Assembly: GCA_001603615.1 (NCBI GenBank) | Contig: LUZL01000251.1 | Location: forward strand, 1-8,497 | Source: Bacteroidales bacterium Bact_20 | Lineage (GTDB): Bacteria; Bacteroidota; Bacteroidia; Bacteroidales; DTU049 | Direction: 5' to 3' | DNA: 8,497 bases | Shown here: positions 1 to 7,146 of the stretch, piece after piece | How the letters are laid out: each line of letters begins with the position of its first letter | Position numbering within the stretch: the first letter of the stretch is position 1 | Program-made: the position numbers and the translations under genes | The notes under the pieces: generated by a model | What the model saw: only the letters and a program-made list of their open reading frames with translations | Database searches by the model: none | What the model was told of the DNA's origin: nothing

Positions 1-858
1 GTTACTTTAGCTGGCTTAATAAATTCTTTGAAAATAGTTAATAAAAAAATAGAAAATGTCAGAATAATCCTCTACGGTGCAGGAGCTTCTAATACCACAA
101 TTGCAAGATTATTGATTGCTAGTGGTGCAGACCCAGCAAATATAATTGTCTTTGATAGCAAAGGCTCATTAAATAAAGATAGAGAAGACATCAAAAATGA
201 CAACCGTTATTATAGAAAATGGGAACTGTGCTTAACAACAAATCCAGATAAAATAAATGATATAACAGAAGCTATGAGAGGGGCTGATGTTTTAATATCT
301 CTATCTACACCTGGTCCTAACACTATCAAGCAAGAATGGATCAAATTGATGGCAGAGAAAGCTATTGTCTTCGCTTGTGCTAATCCAATACCAGAAATTT
401 ATCCTTATGCTGCTAAAGAAGCTGGAGCATATGTAGTAGCTACAGGGAGAGGAGATTTCCCCAATCAAGTAAATAATTCTCTTGGGTTCCCTGGTATTCT
501 AAAAGGAGCCTTGATGGTGAGATCTAAAAAAATAACTGATGAGATGGCTATAGCAGCAGCTAACGCTCTAGCTAAATATGCTTATGATAGAGGTATAGAC
601 GCTAATAACATAATGCCTACAATGGATGAGTCTGATGTCTTCCCCATAGTGGCAGCTACAGTGGCTATGGAAGCAATTAAAAATGGTGTAGCTCGCAAAA
701 TATTAAATTATCAAGAAGCTTATCAATGGGCTAAAAAAGATATTACTTACGCTAGAGAGCTTACTGATAGTATGATAAAAAATGATTTTATCCTATTACC
801 ACCAGAGCAAATGATAAAGGAAGCACTAGAATATACAATTGGTGTTATAGATAAATAA
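1..858 (+). CDS. Malic enzyme, C-terminal NAD-binding part (5' end cut by window edge)
   Basis: This is the 3' part of a malic enzyme gene; the enzyme oxidatively decarboxylates malate to pyruvate with NAD(P). The frame is open from base 1, so the N-terminal catalytic half lies outside the window and the TTG at 28 is not a real start. The 285 visible residues begin in the family's 'TxxAGLxNxLK' stretch. They then show the dinucleotide-binding glycine loop GAGASN (visible residues 26-31), a following acidic FDSKG (51-55), ANPIPEI (127-133), the signature GRGDFPNQVNN (149-159) and PTMDE (206-210). The usual signature is GRSD, so Gly at 151 is a deviation. The protein ends soon after the NAD domain, so there is no fused phosphotransacetylase domain as in the long MaeB form. 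NAD versus NADP preference cannot be read from this. Family assignment is secure. Confidence 0.93.
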   Translation, partial: VTLAGLINSLKIVNKKIENVRIILYGAGASNTTIARLLIASGADPANIIVFDSKGSLNKDREDIKNDNRYYRKWELCLTTNPDKINDITEAMRGADVLISLSTPGPNTIKQEWIKLMAEKAIVFACANPIPEIYPYAAKEAGAYVVATGRGDFPNQVNNSLGFPGILKGALMVRSKKITDEMAIAAANALAKYAYDRGIDANNIMPTMDESDVFPIVAATVAMEAIKNGVARKILNYQEAYQWAKKDITYARELTDSMIKNDFILLPPEQMIKEALEYTIGVIDK

Positions 859-882
859 TTACGAAATTATCTTTGATCAAAA

Positions 883-909
883 TACATTAAAAGCTTTTTT
901 AGTAATGTA
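883..909. repeat. Inverted repeat after the malic enzyme gene (weak terminator candidate)
   Basis: TACATTA (883-889) and TAATGTA (903-909) are perfect 7-bp inverted arms. The 13-nt spacer can add three more A-T pairs (890-892 with 898-900), leaving an AG bulge. It begins 25 nt after the malic enzyme stop, where a terminator would be expected. The stem is nearly all A-T and no T-run follows, so a functional intrinsic terminator is doubtful. Confidence 0.25.
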
Positions 910-928
910 CTCATTATTATGATTTTAT

Positions 929-936
929 TATATTTG
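929..936 (+). promoter_or_regulatory. Bacteroidota-type -7 box upstream of the glycosyltransferase gene
   Basis: TATATTTG matches the Bacteroidota sigma-ABfr -7 consensus TAnnTTTG exactly and lies 35 nt before the ATG at 972, giving a plausible leader of about 25-30 nt. No TTG is found at the expected -33 position, roughly 19-21 bp upstream. The box is predicted to drive the glycosyltransferase gene and probably uvrC. Confidence 0.5.
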
Positions 937-971
937 TAGTTTAATTTTACAATGTTTTTTTTAAATTTTCT

Positions 972-1742
972 ATGAATAAACAGAGGCTTTCGGTAGTGAT
1001 TATCACATATAATGAAGAGAAAAATATAGCACGCTGTATCAATACTGTTAAACAAGTGGCTGATGAAATAATTGTAGTAGACTCTTATTCTACAGACAAA
1101 ACTAGAGAAATAGCTCAAGCTCTAGGATCTATAGTAATAGAAAATAAATTTGAAGGTCATATACAACAAAAAAATTTTGCTCTGCTACAAGCCAATTATC
1201 CACTAGTATTATCACTAGATGCAGATGAGGCTTTATCAGATAAATTAAAAAATGAAATAGAAAAAATCAAAAATAATCCTACTGCTGATGGATATACTAT
1301 GAATAGGCTTACATATTATTGTGGCAGATGGATCAAGCATACTGGCTGGTATCCAGACAAAAAACTTAGACTTGTTCGTAAAGATCTCGCTCAGTGGTGT
1401 GGCATCAATCCTCATGATAAACTAGAACTCATTAATAGTAAAAATATAAAGCATATAAATGCAGATATTCTACACTATTCATACTACAGTCTACATGATC
1501 ATCTAAGTCAGTTGGATAAATTCACTCAAATCTCTGCTAATGAACTGTATAAATCTAAAATTAAACCCAATTTTTGGCATTTTTTTATTAAGCCTGTTCA
1601 TAAATTTTTAAATCATTATATCTACAAAGCTGGTTTTTTAGATGGATATGAAGGATTTCAAATATCAATGATCTCTGCTTATGGTGTTTTTTTGAAATAT
1701 GCTAAATTGAGAGAATTATATAGAATAGATAAAGATATTTAA
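972..1742 (+). CDS. Glycosyltransferase family 2, LPS-core type (WaaE/KdtX-like)
   Basis: Inverting GT-A glycosyltransferase of 256 aa, a usual length for the WaaE/KdtX group, which adds a hexose to the inner core of lipopolysaccharide at the cytoplasmic face of the inner membrane. Visible motifs are the N-terminal strand LSVVIITYNEE (residues 6-16), DSYSTD (37-42) for nucleotide binding, and the metal-binding DxD in LDADE (82-86). The family block GRWIKHTGWYPDKKLRL (118-134) follows, then H148 in NPHDKL and H168 in LHYSY. The C-terminal third (about 200-245) is rich in aromatic and basic residues and may lie on the membrane. ATG 972 is the first ATG after the in-frame stop at 942-944, and no Shine-Dalgarno sequence precedes it. 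uvrC follows after 36 nt, so an operon is likely. The exact donor sugar and acceptor cannot be deduced; a role in another surface glycan is possible. Confidence 0.85.
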   Translation: MNKQRLSVVIITYNEEKNIARCINTVKQVADEIIVVDSYSTDKTREIAQALGSIVIENKFEGHIQQKNFALLQANYPLVLSLDADEALSDKLKNEIEKIKNNPTADGYTMNRLTYYCGRWIKHTGWYPDKKLRLVRKDLAQWCGINPHDKLELINSKNIKHINADILHYSYYSLHDHLSQLDKFTQISANELYKSKIKPNFWHFFIKPVHKFLNHYIYKAGFLDGYEGFQISMISAYGVFLKYAKLRELYRIDKDI

Positions 1743-1778
1743 GAAATGATCTGATAAGATTATTTAAATGATAAAAAA

Positions 1779-3566
1779 ATGAATGAAGAGCAAATATCTA
1801 TAATCCTAAGAACTTTACCACATAGCCCAGGAGTATATAGATTTTATGATAAAGATAACAATATTTTATATGTAGGCAAAGCAAAAAATTTAAAAAATAG
1901 AGTATCATCATACTTTCGCACCCAGCATAGTAGTGCGAGGTTAAGAATAATGGTCAAAAAAATTGAACGCATTGAGACTACTATCACTAATACTGAACTA
2001 GAAGCTCTACTACTTGAGAATAATATGATCAAAAATCTGAAGCCTCGTTATAATATGCAACTAAAAGATGACAAAAGTTATCCATTTATTGCTATTACCA
2101 ATGAACCATTTCCACGAATTTTTTTAACTAGAAATAGACATATTCCTAATGCAGAATATTATGGTCCCTATGCATCTGTGCGTTCTGCTAAATCATTATT
2201 AGAATTGATACACAAGCTATTTCCCCTGCGTACTTGTAAACTTAATTTATCAGATGAAAAAATAAAAAATGGGAATTATAAAGTATGTCTAGAATATCAT
2301 CTGAAAAAATGCAAAGGCCCCTGTGTGGGATTAATTAGTAAAAATGAATATGATGAATATATAAATTTAGCTAGAGATATTATAAAAGGAAAAACTAAAT
2401 TAGTAGAAAATTATCTTTATGAAAACATGCAAAAAGAAGCCAAAAATCTTAATTTCGAAGAGGCACATCAATGGAAAATTAAGTGGGAAAGATTAAAAAC
2501 ATATTCGTCGCGTAGCATAATAGTTACTACACAAGATAATAATTTGGATGCTATTAATTTATTAGAAGATGATGACCAAGCATACATAGCAGCTATCAGA
2601 GTGCAGAATGGATCTATAGTAAATAGTAGAGTTTTTCATATAGAAAAAAAGCTAAACGAAACTCCTGATGAGCTTTTGCTATACGCCATAGGTGAATTAT
2701 ACGAACAATGGGATGGCTTGCAACCTGAGCTCATTGTCCCTTTTCCTATTTCTTTTCCTATAGATAATGTACAAATAACAGTCCCTAAAATAGGATATAA
2801 AGCTAATTTATTAAAATTTTGTCTTCAAAATGCACAAGAGAGAAAAGCCGAAGATGACAAACGTAGAGCTCTAGCAGATCCTAATAGATTTACAAATCAA
2901 TTACTTGAAAAAGTAAAAACAGATTTGCAATTACCTACTTTGCCACGACGCATAGAGTGTTTTGACAATTCTAATATACAAGGTGCATATCCTGTATCTT
3001 CTTGTGTAGTTTTCATAGATGGTAAGCCAGCTAAAGCTGAATATCGCATTTTTAATGTTAAAACAGTTGAAGGGATAGATGATTTCGCTACAATGTATGA
3101 AGTGGTCTATCGTAGATATAAAAGGCAAAAAGATGAGAATAAACCACTTCCTGATCTAATAATAATAGATGGTGGCAAAGGACAATTACATTCTGCCTAT
3201 GATGCATTGAAAGAATTAGATTTAGATAATATTCCTATTATCGGCATAGCTAAAAGACTAGAAGAAATTTATAAACCTAATGATTCTATGCCACTGAATA
3301 TAGATAAACAAAGTCCCACTCTTAAACTCATACAACGAGCTAGAGACGAAGCACATAGATTTGGCATCACTCATCATAGAAAGCTGCGTAGCAAAAATAC
3401 TATTAAAACTCAATTAACAGATATCAATGGTATAGGTCCTAAAACTGCTAATAAATTATTAGAACATTTCGGATCCTTAGAAAATATTAAAAATGCTAAG
3501 GATGAGGAGATAGAAGCATTGATAGGTAAAGCTAAACTAAATATTTTGAAAGAAGCTTTGAAATAA
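1779..3566 (+). CDS. uvrC: UvrABC system protein C (excision nuclease subunit)
   Basis: UvrC makes both incisions around a DNA lesion after UvrA/UvrB recognition in nucleotide excision repair. At 595 aa it is full length. The GIY-YIG nuclease domain (about residues 14-92) contains GVY (18-20), YVG (31-33), Arg41 and the probable catalytic Glu80 in ALLLENNMIK. Cysteines 153, 170, 178 and 182 match in order and approximate spacing the four cysteines that bind an iron-sulfur cluster in E. coli UvrC. The UvrB-contacting UVR motif is at about 205-240. The RNase H-like 5' nuclease shows D396 (FDNSNIQG), D434/D435 (GIDDFA), D464 (IIDGGKGQ) and H526 (DEAHRFGITHHR). Helix-hairpin-helix DNA-binding motifs (INGIGPKTANKLLEHFGS) span about 547-580. 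ATG 1779 follows an in-frame TAA at 1755-1757. All key residues are present, so it should be functional. Confidence 0.98.
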   Translation: MNEEQISIILRTLPHSPGVYRFYDKDNNILYVGKAKNLKNRVSSYFRTQHSSARLRIMVKKIERIETTITNTELEALLLENNMIKNLKPRYNMQLKDDKSYPFIAITNEPFPRIFLTRNRHIPNAEYYGPYASVRSAKSLLELIHKLFPLRTCKLNLSDEKIKNGNYKVCLEYHLKKCKGPCVGLISKNEYDEYINLARDIIKGKTKLVENYLYENMQKEAKNLNFEEAHQWKIKWERLKTYSSRSIIVTTQDNNLDAINLLEDDDQAYIAAIRVQNGSIVNSRVFHIEKKLNETPDELLLYAIGELYEQWDGLQPELIVPFPISFPIDNVQITVPKIGYKANLLKFCLQNAQERKAEDDKRRALADPNRFTNQLLEKVKTDLQLPTLPRRIECFDNSNIQGAYPVSSCVVFIDGKPAKAEYRIFNVKTVEGIDDFATMYEVVYRRYKRQKDENKPLPDLIIIDGGKGQLHSAYDALKELDLDNIPIIGIAKRLEEIYKPNDSMPLNIDKQSPTLKLIQRARDEAHRFGITHHRKLRSKNTIKTQLTDINGIGPKTANKLLEHFGSLENIKNAKDEEIEALIGKAKLNILKEALK

Positions 3567-3657
3567 AAAGATAGGGAGAGAGTGTAAATAATAAAAAAAA
3601 TTCATTGTTATGATTTCAAAAAGTTTTTTAGTGAGAGTTATGTTTTTATCCGCATAT

Positions 3658-5259
3658 TTATTTAGTTTTAGAGTCGTAGTCTTTATTATCTTCTAATATT
3701 CTTTTTCTATTAGTATTATATTTTTCATTAAAAATACTTCTATCTGATTCAAACCCATTGAAATCTATATCATTAATATCTATAACTGTATGAAATAAAT
3801 CATCTGTAACGAAAGGTTTTTCTTTATTGGATAAGATAATTTTATATTTATCAGGATATAATGATTGGTATTGTGGAGAGCACCAAACAATAAAAGGAAT
3901 TTCTACATTAGCATTTGGTAAAAAATCTGCATAGTCATGTCCTACATTATCATTTTCATCATAAACATTCTCTCCATGATCTGAGAAATAGATAGCAGCA
4001 GCAATAGTATTGTTATTGCAATATTCATTTAAAATATTTAATAGACTATCCACAACAAAATCATTGTAAAAAATAGAATTGTCATATTCATTTATTGTCT
4101 TTTCCTTATTATTATTGGCAAAATTAAATTTATTGAAATTAGGTGGGTACCTTTTAGCATACTTAGAATGACTTCCCATCAAGTGGATTACTATAAATTT
4201 ATTTTTTGCTGTATCTGACAATGAATGTCGGAAAGGTTGAAATAGTTTCTCATCATAAGAAAGTAAATAAGTACTCTCAAAAGATGTATTAGCCGAATTA
4301 TTTACGAATGCACATATATCGGAGGTTTTAGCTAGATTATAAATTGCATTATCCCATACACCTATTGGGGCTTGATTTGATAACCAAAACGTTTTGTATC
4401 CTAATGAATGAAAAATATCTATTAAACTAATGCTTTTGTCATAATCTTTTTTATTGTCAATGTTAGATTCTGTAAGAGCAGTGAGTAGAGCTCCGATGGT
4501 ATTAGAATAAGGACTTACCACATCTGTATAAACTATTATGTCTCGTCTATTATCTAAGTGTGGAGTGGTCTTGCGATGATAATTATACAGAGACATGTGA
4601 TTTCTATTGCAGGATTCACCAATGATGAGAACAAAAACATGAGGATATTGATCTGATGTTTTCAATTTTACTTCTATATTATTTACCTCTCTTAATTTAA
4701 GGGCTTTATAAGTTCTCATCTGATTATTAAAAGAAATTATCGCTTTGGCAGTTTGTGGAATGCCTTTTCTAATCAATCTATTATTTATTAAATTTTCTGA
4801 AATAAAAATTACAGAAAATAACAAGACAGCAGATACTATGTATATGCTTCCTTTTTGTTTAACAATAGTAGGTGGATGCTTCAATGCTAGATAATAAATA
4901 AATATATAAGGAATTACTAATAGCCAATCAAAGTGAAACTTTAAATTAATAAATTCTTTTGCTTCATTAATGTTTGTATTCATTAATACAAATAAACTCG
5001 AAGCATTTAATGGGGATTTTATTACTAAAATATGGCATAGATTTATGAATCCTTCTAAAAAAAATAAAGAAATCACAATAATGTAAAAAACTTTCTTTTT
5101 TGTAAAAAAATAAGGTAACATCATTAGCGGTAGCCATGATAGATAAATTAATAATTCTCTAGGATTAAAAAGATTAAAGTTTACATATAGCAATACAACT
5201 TGCACATATATTATTATTGCTAATAAATAAGGAGGATATAATTGCTTAAGAGTTTTCAT
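3658..5259 (-). CDS. Inner-membrane phosphoethanolamine transferase-like enzyme (EptA/CptA type, alkaline phosphatase fold)
   Basis: Predicted to move phosphoethanolamine from phosphatidylethanolamine to lipid A, LPS core or another surface glycan on the periplasmic side. The 533 aa divide as in EptA: about five membrane helices (roughly residues 10-28, 36-51, 56-76, 111-127, 138-154), a linker, then a sulfatase-like domain from about 206. Likely metal and catalytic residues are E215 (IIGES), the nucleophile T254 (SPYSNTIGALLTALTE), H364 (LMGSHSKY), D427 and H428 (SDHGE), and H441 (GHDY). The threonine context resembles CptA-like relatives more than classic EptA. A stop codon directly abuts the ATG upstream (5260-5262), so the start is certain to be no earlier. 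It is 88 nt downstream of lepB on the same strand and convergent with uvrC. The product is rich in Asn and Lys. The acceptor is unknown; a different phospho-group transferase of this superfamily is possible. Confidence 0.82.
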   Translation of the reverse strand: MKTLKQLYPPYLLAIIIYVQVVLLYVNFNLFNPRELLIYLSWLPLMMLPYFFTKKKVFYIIVISLFFLEGFINLCHILVIKSPLNASSLFVLMNTNINEAKEFINLKFHFDWLLVIPYIFIYYLALKHPPTIVKQKGSIYIVSAVLLFSVIFISENLINNRLIRKGIPQTAKAIISFNNQMRTYKALKLREVNNIEVKLKTSDQYPHVFVLIIGESCNRNHMSLYNYHRKTTPHLDNRRDIIVYTDVVSPYSNTIGALLTALTESNIDNKKDYDKSISLIDIFHSLGYKTFWLSNQAPIGVWDNAIYNLAKTSDICAFVNNSANTSFESTYLLSYDEKLFQPFRHSLSDTAKNKFIVIHLMGSHSKYAKRYPPNFNKFNFANNNKEKTINEYDNSIFYNDFVVDSLLNILNEYCNNNTIAAAIYFSDHGENVYDENDNVGHDYADFLPNANVEIPFIVWCSPQYQSLYPDKYKIILSNKEKPFVTDDLFHTVIDINDIDFNGFESDRSIFNEKYNTNRKRILEDNKDYDSKTK

Positions 5260-5347
5260 TCAGTTCAGCATTAAAATATAAAATTCAGAAATCCTTTACT
5301 AAATTTTAAAAAAAACACCTTATTAATTGAGAATTATTTCAAATATC

Positions 5348-6943
5348 TCATTTTGGTACTCTGAAAAGCTTATTCCATCTGATTTTACCATCAAAAAGGG
5401 AATAATCTTTATCTAGTGATAACCACACAAACACTGGCTTGCCCACCATATGATCTTCAGGGATGAATCCCCAAAATCTAGAATCATAGCTATTGTGCCT
5501 ATTATCTCCCATGCCAAAATAATAATCCATCTGAAAAGTATATTTATCAGTAGGTCTGTCATTTATGTATATTGTTCCATTTTGCACATATAATTTATTA
5601 TGTTCGTATGTAGTAATGACACGTTCGTAAAAGCACAAATTATTGGTATCCAGAGAAATAGTTACACCTTTTTTAGGAACTACAATAGGACCGAAATTAT
5701 CCTTATTCCATGGATATCTAGGGTCATGTGGGAAAATGGAATAATCCCAAGTGGTATCTTCACTTATTTTTAAAGGCTCAAGTAATATAGAACCATATTT
5801 CTTTAGAAATTTATTTTTTATTTCCTCAGTCATTGGCAATAGTAATACATTAGCAGGATACCCATAATATTGAGCTTTTTGTGCAGATTGTCGTGCATCT
5901 TCTCTAGAAATCCCTGTAGACATTATTTGCTCTATAGACAAATATCTATCTGGTTGTAATTTCACTATATAATCAAACTGAATATATTTAGGAATGGGCA
6001 TAGGTTTGCCATTCACAAAAACTTGACGATGAATTATCTGAATAGTATCTCCTGGTGTGCCTATGCATCGTTTGATATAGTTATCTCTTTTGTCTACTGG
6101 GCGTACTGTTATTTTCTCTGTTTGCAATAGATACTTGCGAGCAGCATCATAAAATTTCTTATAATCTGTTTCACTAAGTCCATTATTTTTTGCCATTTGC
6201 ACAGCGAAACTTCTAGCAATAGTATAGAAACTCATTGCAGGTTCGGCTATTACTACTGTATCTCCTTCTGGGAAATTAAATACTATCAATTTATTGCTTT
6301 CTATTTGCTCTAATGCAGGATAGCGGTAGTATGGTAGCTGAATTATTTTAGAGTATGATGGAGCTGTTTTAGATAATGGCATAATATTGTGAGCAAAAGG
6401 GAAAGATATAGGAGTATTAGGTATACGAACACCATAGTGAATTTTGCTAACAAATAAATAATCACCTACTAGCATGGTTTTTTCCATAGAGCTTGTAGGG
6501 ATAGTGTATGCTTCTAAAAAAAACATCCTAATAATGGTAGCAGCTACTACAGCAAAGATTATAGCTTCTATCCATTCTTGAGTCTTAGTAAGTTTTTTTA
6601 CTTTTTGCTCTTCTACAGGAATGTATCCATCTTTTATGAGTCCTAAGTATGGTAAATAAACAAATGGGAAAAGAATAATTAATACCTGATTTAGAATATT
6701 ATAGCGATTGAAACCCTTAAGCAATTCTATTAGCATTAGCATTATCATAAACAAATTAATAAAAGGGATTAAAGACCATAATACCCAAGTCCATTTTTTA
6801 CCTATAATTCTCACCCAAATCACTATATCATACACTGGTACAAAAACAAGCCAAAAATTATAACCAGCTTTTCTAAAAATCAATCCTAATCCTATTATAC
6901 ATGCTAAAAATAGCAAAATAGTTATTATAATTAATGCATCCAT
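5348..6943 (-). CDS. lepB: Signal peptidase I, long Bacteroidota form with N-terminal membrane domain
   Basis: Membrane serine protease (family S26) that removes signal peptides from exported proteins. Of its 531 aa, the first ~105 form an extra hydrophobic domain with about three or four membrane segments and the pattern AGYNFWLVFVPVYD, resembling DUF5684 as seen in Bacteroidota homologues. A further membrane helix at about 124-143 leads into the catalytic part. IPTSSMEKTM gives the nucleophile S152; NYIKRCIGTPGD gives the general base K291; the closing box GDNRHNSYDSRFWGFIP is at 479-495. Between these boxes are long insertions (about 180-275 and 310-430), which explains why it far exceeds E. 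coli LepB (about 324 aa). An in-frame stop at 6956-6958 makes ATG 6943 the first possible ATG. It is divergent from the carboxyltransferase gene and may be co-transcribed with the transferase gene downstream. Confidence 0.96.
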   Translation of the reverse strand: MDALIIITILLFLACIIGLGLIFRKAGYNFWLVFVPVYDIVIWVRIIGKKWTWVLWSLIPFINLFMIMLMLIELLKGFNRYNILNQVLIILFPFVYLPYLGLIKDGYIPVEEQKVKKLTKTQEWIEAIIFAVVAATIIRMFFLEAYTIPTSSMEKTMLVGDYLFVSKIHYGVRIPNTPISFPFAHNIMPLSKTAPSYSKIIQLPYYRYPALEQIESNKLIVFNFPEGDTVVIAEPAMSFYTIARSFAVQMAKNNGLSETDYKKFYDAARKYLLQTEKITVRPVDKRDNYIKRCIGTPGDTIQIIHRQVFVNGKPMPIPKYIQFDYIVKLQPDRYLSIEQIMSTGISREDARQSAQKAQYYGYPANVLLLPMTEEIKNKFLKKYGSILLEPLKISEDTTWDYSIFPHDPRYPWNKDNFGPIVVPKKGVTISLDTNNLCFYERVITTYEHNKLYVQNGTIYINDRPTDKYTFQMDYYFGMGDNRHNSYDSRFWGFIPEDHMVGKPVFVWLSLDKDYSLFDGKIRWNKLFRVPK

Positions 6944-6969
6944 TAAAAAAATTTTTTAAAAATATTATG

Positions 6970-6977
6970 CAAATTTA
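6970..6977 (-). promoter_or_regulatory. lepB: Bacteroidota-type -7 box upstream of lepB
   Basis: Read on the minus strand, TAAATTTG matches TAnnTTTG exactly. It lies 26 nt before the lepB ATG, giving a leader of about 20 nt. No TTG is visible at -33. The box continues as TAAATTTGCA, nearly the same 10-mer as the opposite-facing box at 7109. Confidence 0.45.
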
Positions 6978-7061
6978 AACGTAAAAAATAAATTATTATT
7001 ATAAAATGAAAAGTTTATTTTAGACAAGAAGGAATTAAAGATGAATCATTAATGAAATAAA

Positions 7062-7077
7062 TTTTATAATTATAAAA
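7062..7077. repeat. Perfect 16-bp AT palindrome in the divergent promoter region
   Basis: TTTTATAATTATAAAA is perfectly self-complementary. It lies between the two outward-facing -7 boxes, ending 31 bp before the carboxyltransferase box at 7109 and starting 84 bp behind the lepB box. The position suits a dimeric regulator site, but it is all A/T and could be chance in such AT-rich DNA. With no loop it is a poor RNA hairpin. Confidence 0.25.
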
Positions 7078-7108
7078 AAGCAATTAATCACAATTTAAAA
7101 AATAAATA

Positions 7109-7116
7109 TATATTTG
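7109..7116 (+). promoter_or_regulatory. Bacteroidota-type -7 box upstream of the carboxyltransferase gene
   Basis: TATATTTG matches TAnnTTTG exactly and ends 30 nt before the ATG at 7147. It is identical to the box at 929-936, and its distance to the start codon is similar. The expected -33 TTG is again absent; that region is only A/T runs and CAATTAATCACAATTT. Confidence 0.5.
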
Positions 7117-7146
7117 CAGTTCAATAAAACAAAAAAAATTAGAATT

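Noticed and set aside
867..1118. 83-codon minus-strand open frame over the malic enzyme / glycosyltransferase junction
   Set aside because: Half of it is antisense to the well-supported glycosyltransferase, and the product has no recognisable domain; AT-rich antisense frames of this size are expected.
1844..2032. 62-codon minus-strand open frame within uvrC
   Set aside because: Lies wholly antisense to the conserved GIY-YIG domain and is low-complexity hydrophobic sequence.
2931..3128. 65-codon minus-strand open frame within uvrC
   Set aside because: Antisense to the conserved RNase H-like domain with no independent support.
3567..3657. Bidirectional terminator between the convergent uvrC and transferase genes
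   Set aside because: The best candidate, CAAAAAGTTTTTTAG near 3617-3631, is an A/T palindrome with no room for a loop and no G-C stem; a GTTATG direct repeat (3606, 3637) gives no hairpin. No intrinsic terminator can be supported.
5340..5347. GATATTTG on the minus strand as a -7 box for the transferase gene
   Set aside because: It differs from TAnnTTTG at the conserved first T, lies 80 nt before the ATG and touches the lepB stop. TATATTTT (minus, 5280-5273) is only 13 nt before the ATG, too close. Read-through from lepB is equally plausible.
5300..5347. Terminator after lepB (short TAATT/AATTA hairpin followed by a T-run on the minus strand)
   Set aside because: The stem is only 5 A-T pairs and the T-run lies more than 10 nt away, so it is not a credible intrinsic terminator.
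6943..6959. 17-bp A/T palindrome overlapping the lepB start codon
   Set aside because: Made only of a T-A step and opposing A and T runs with a single-base centre; it cannot form a stable hairpin and is expected in such AT-rich leaders.
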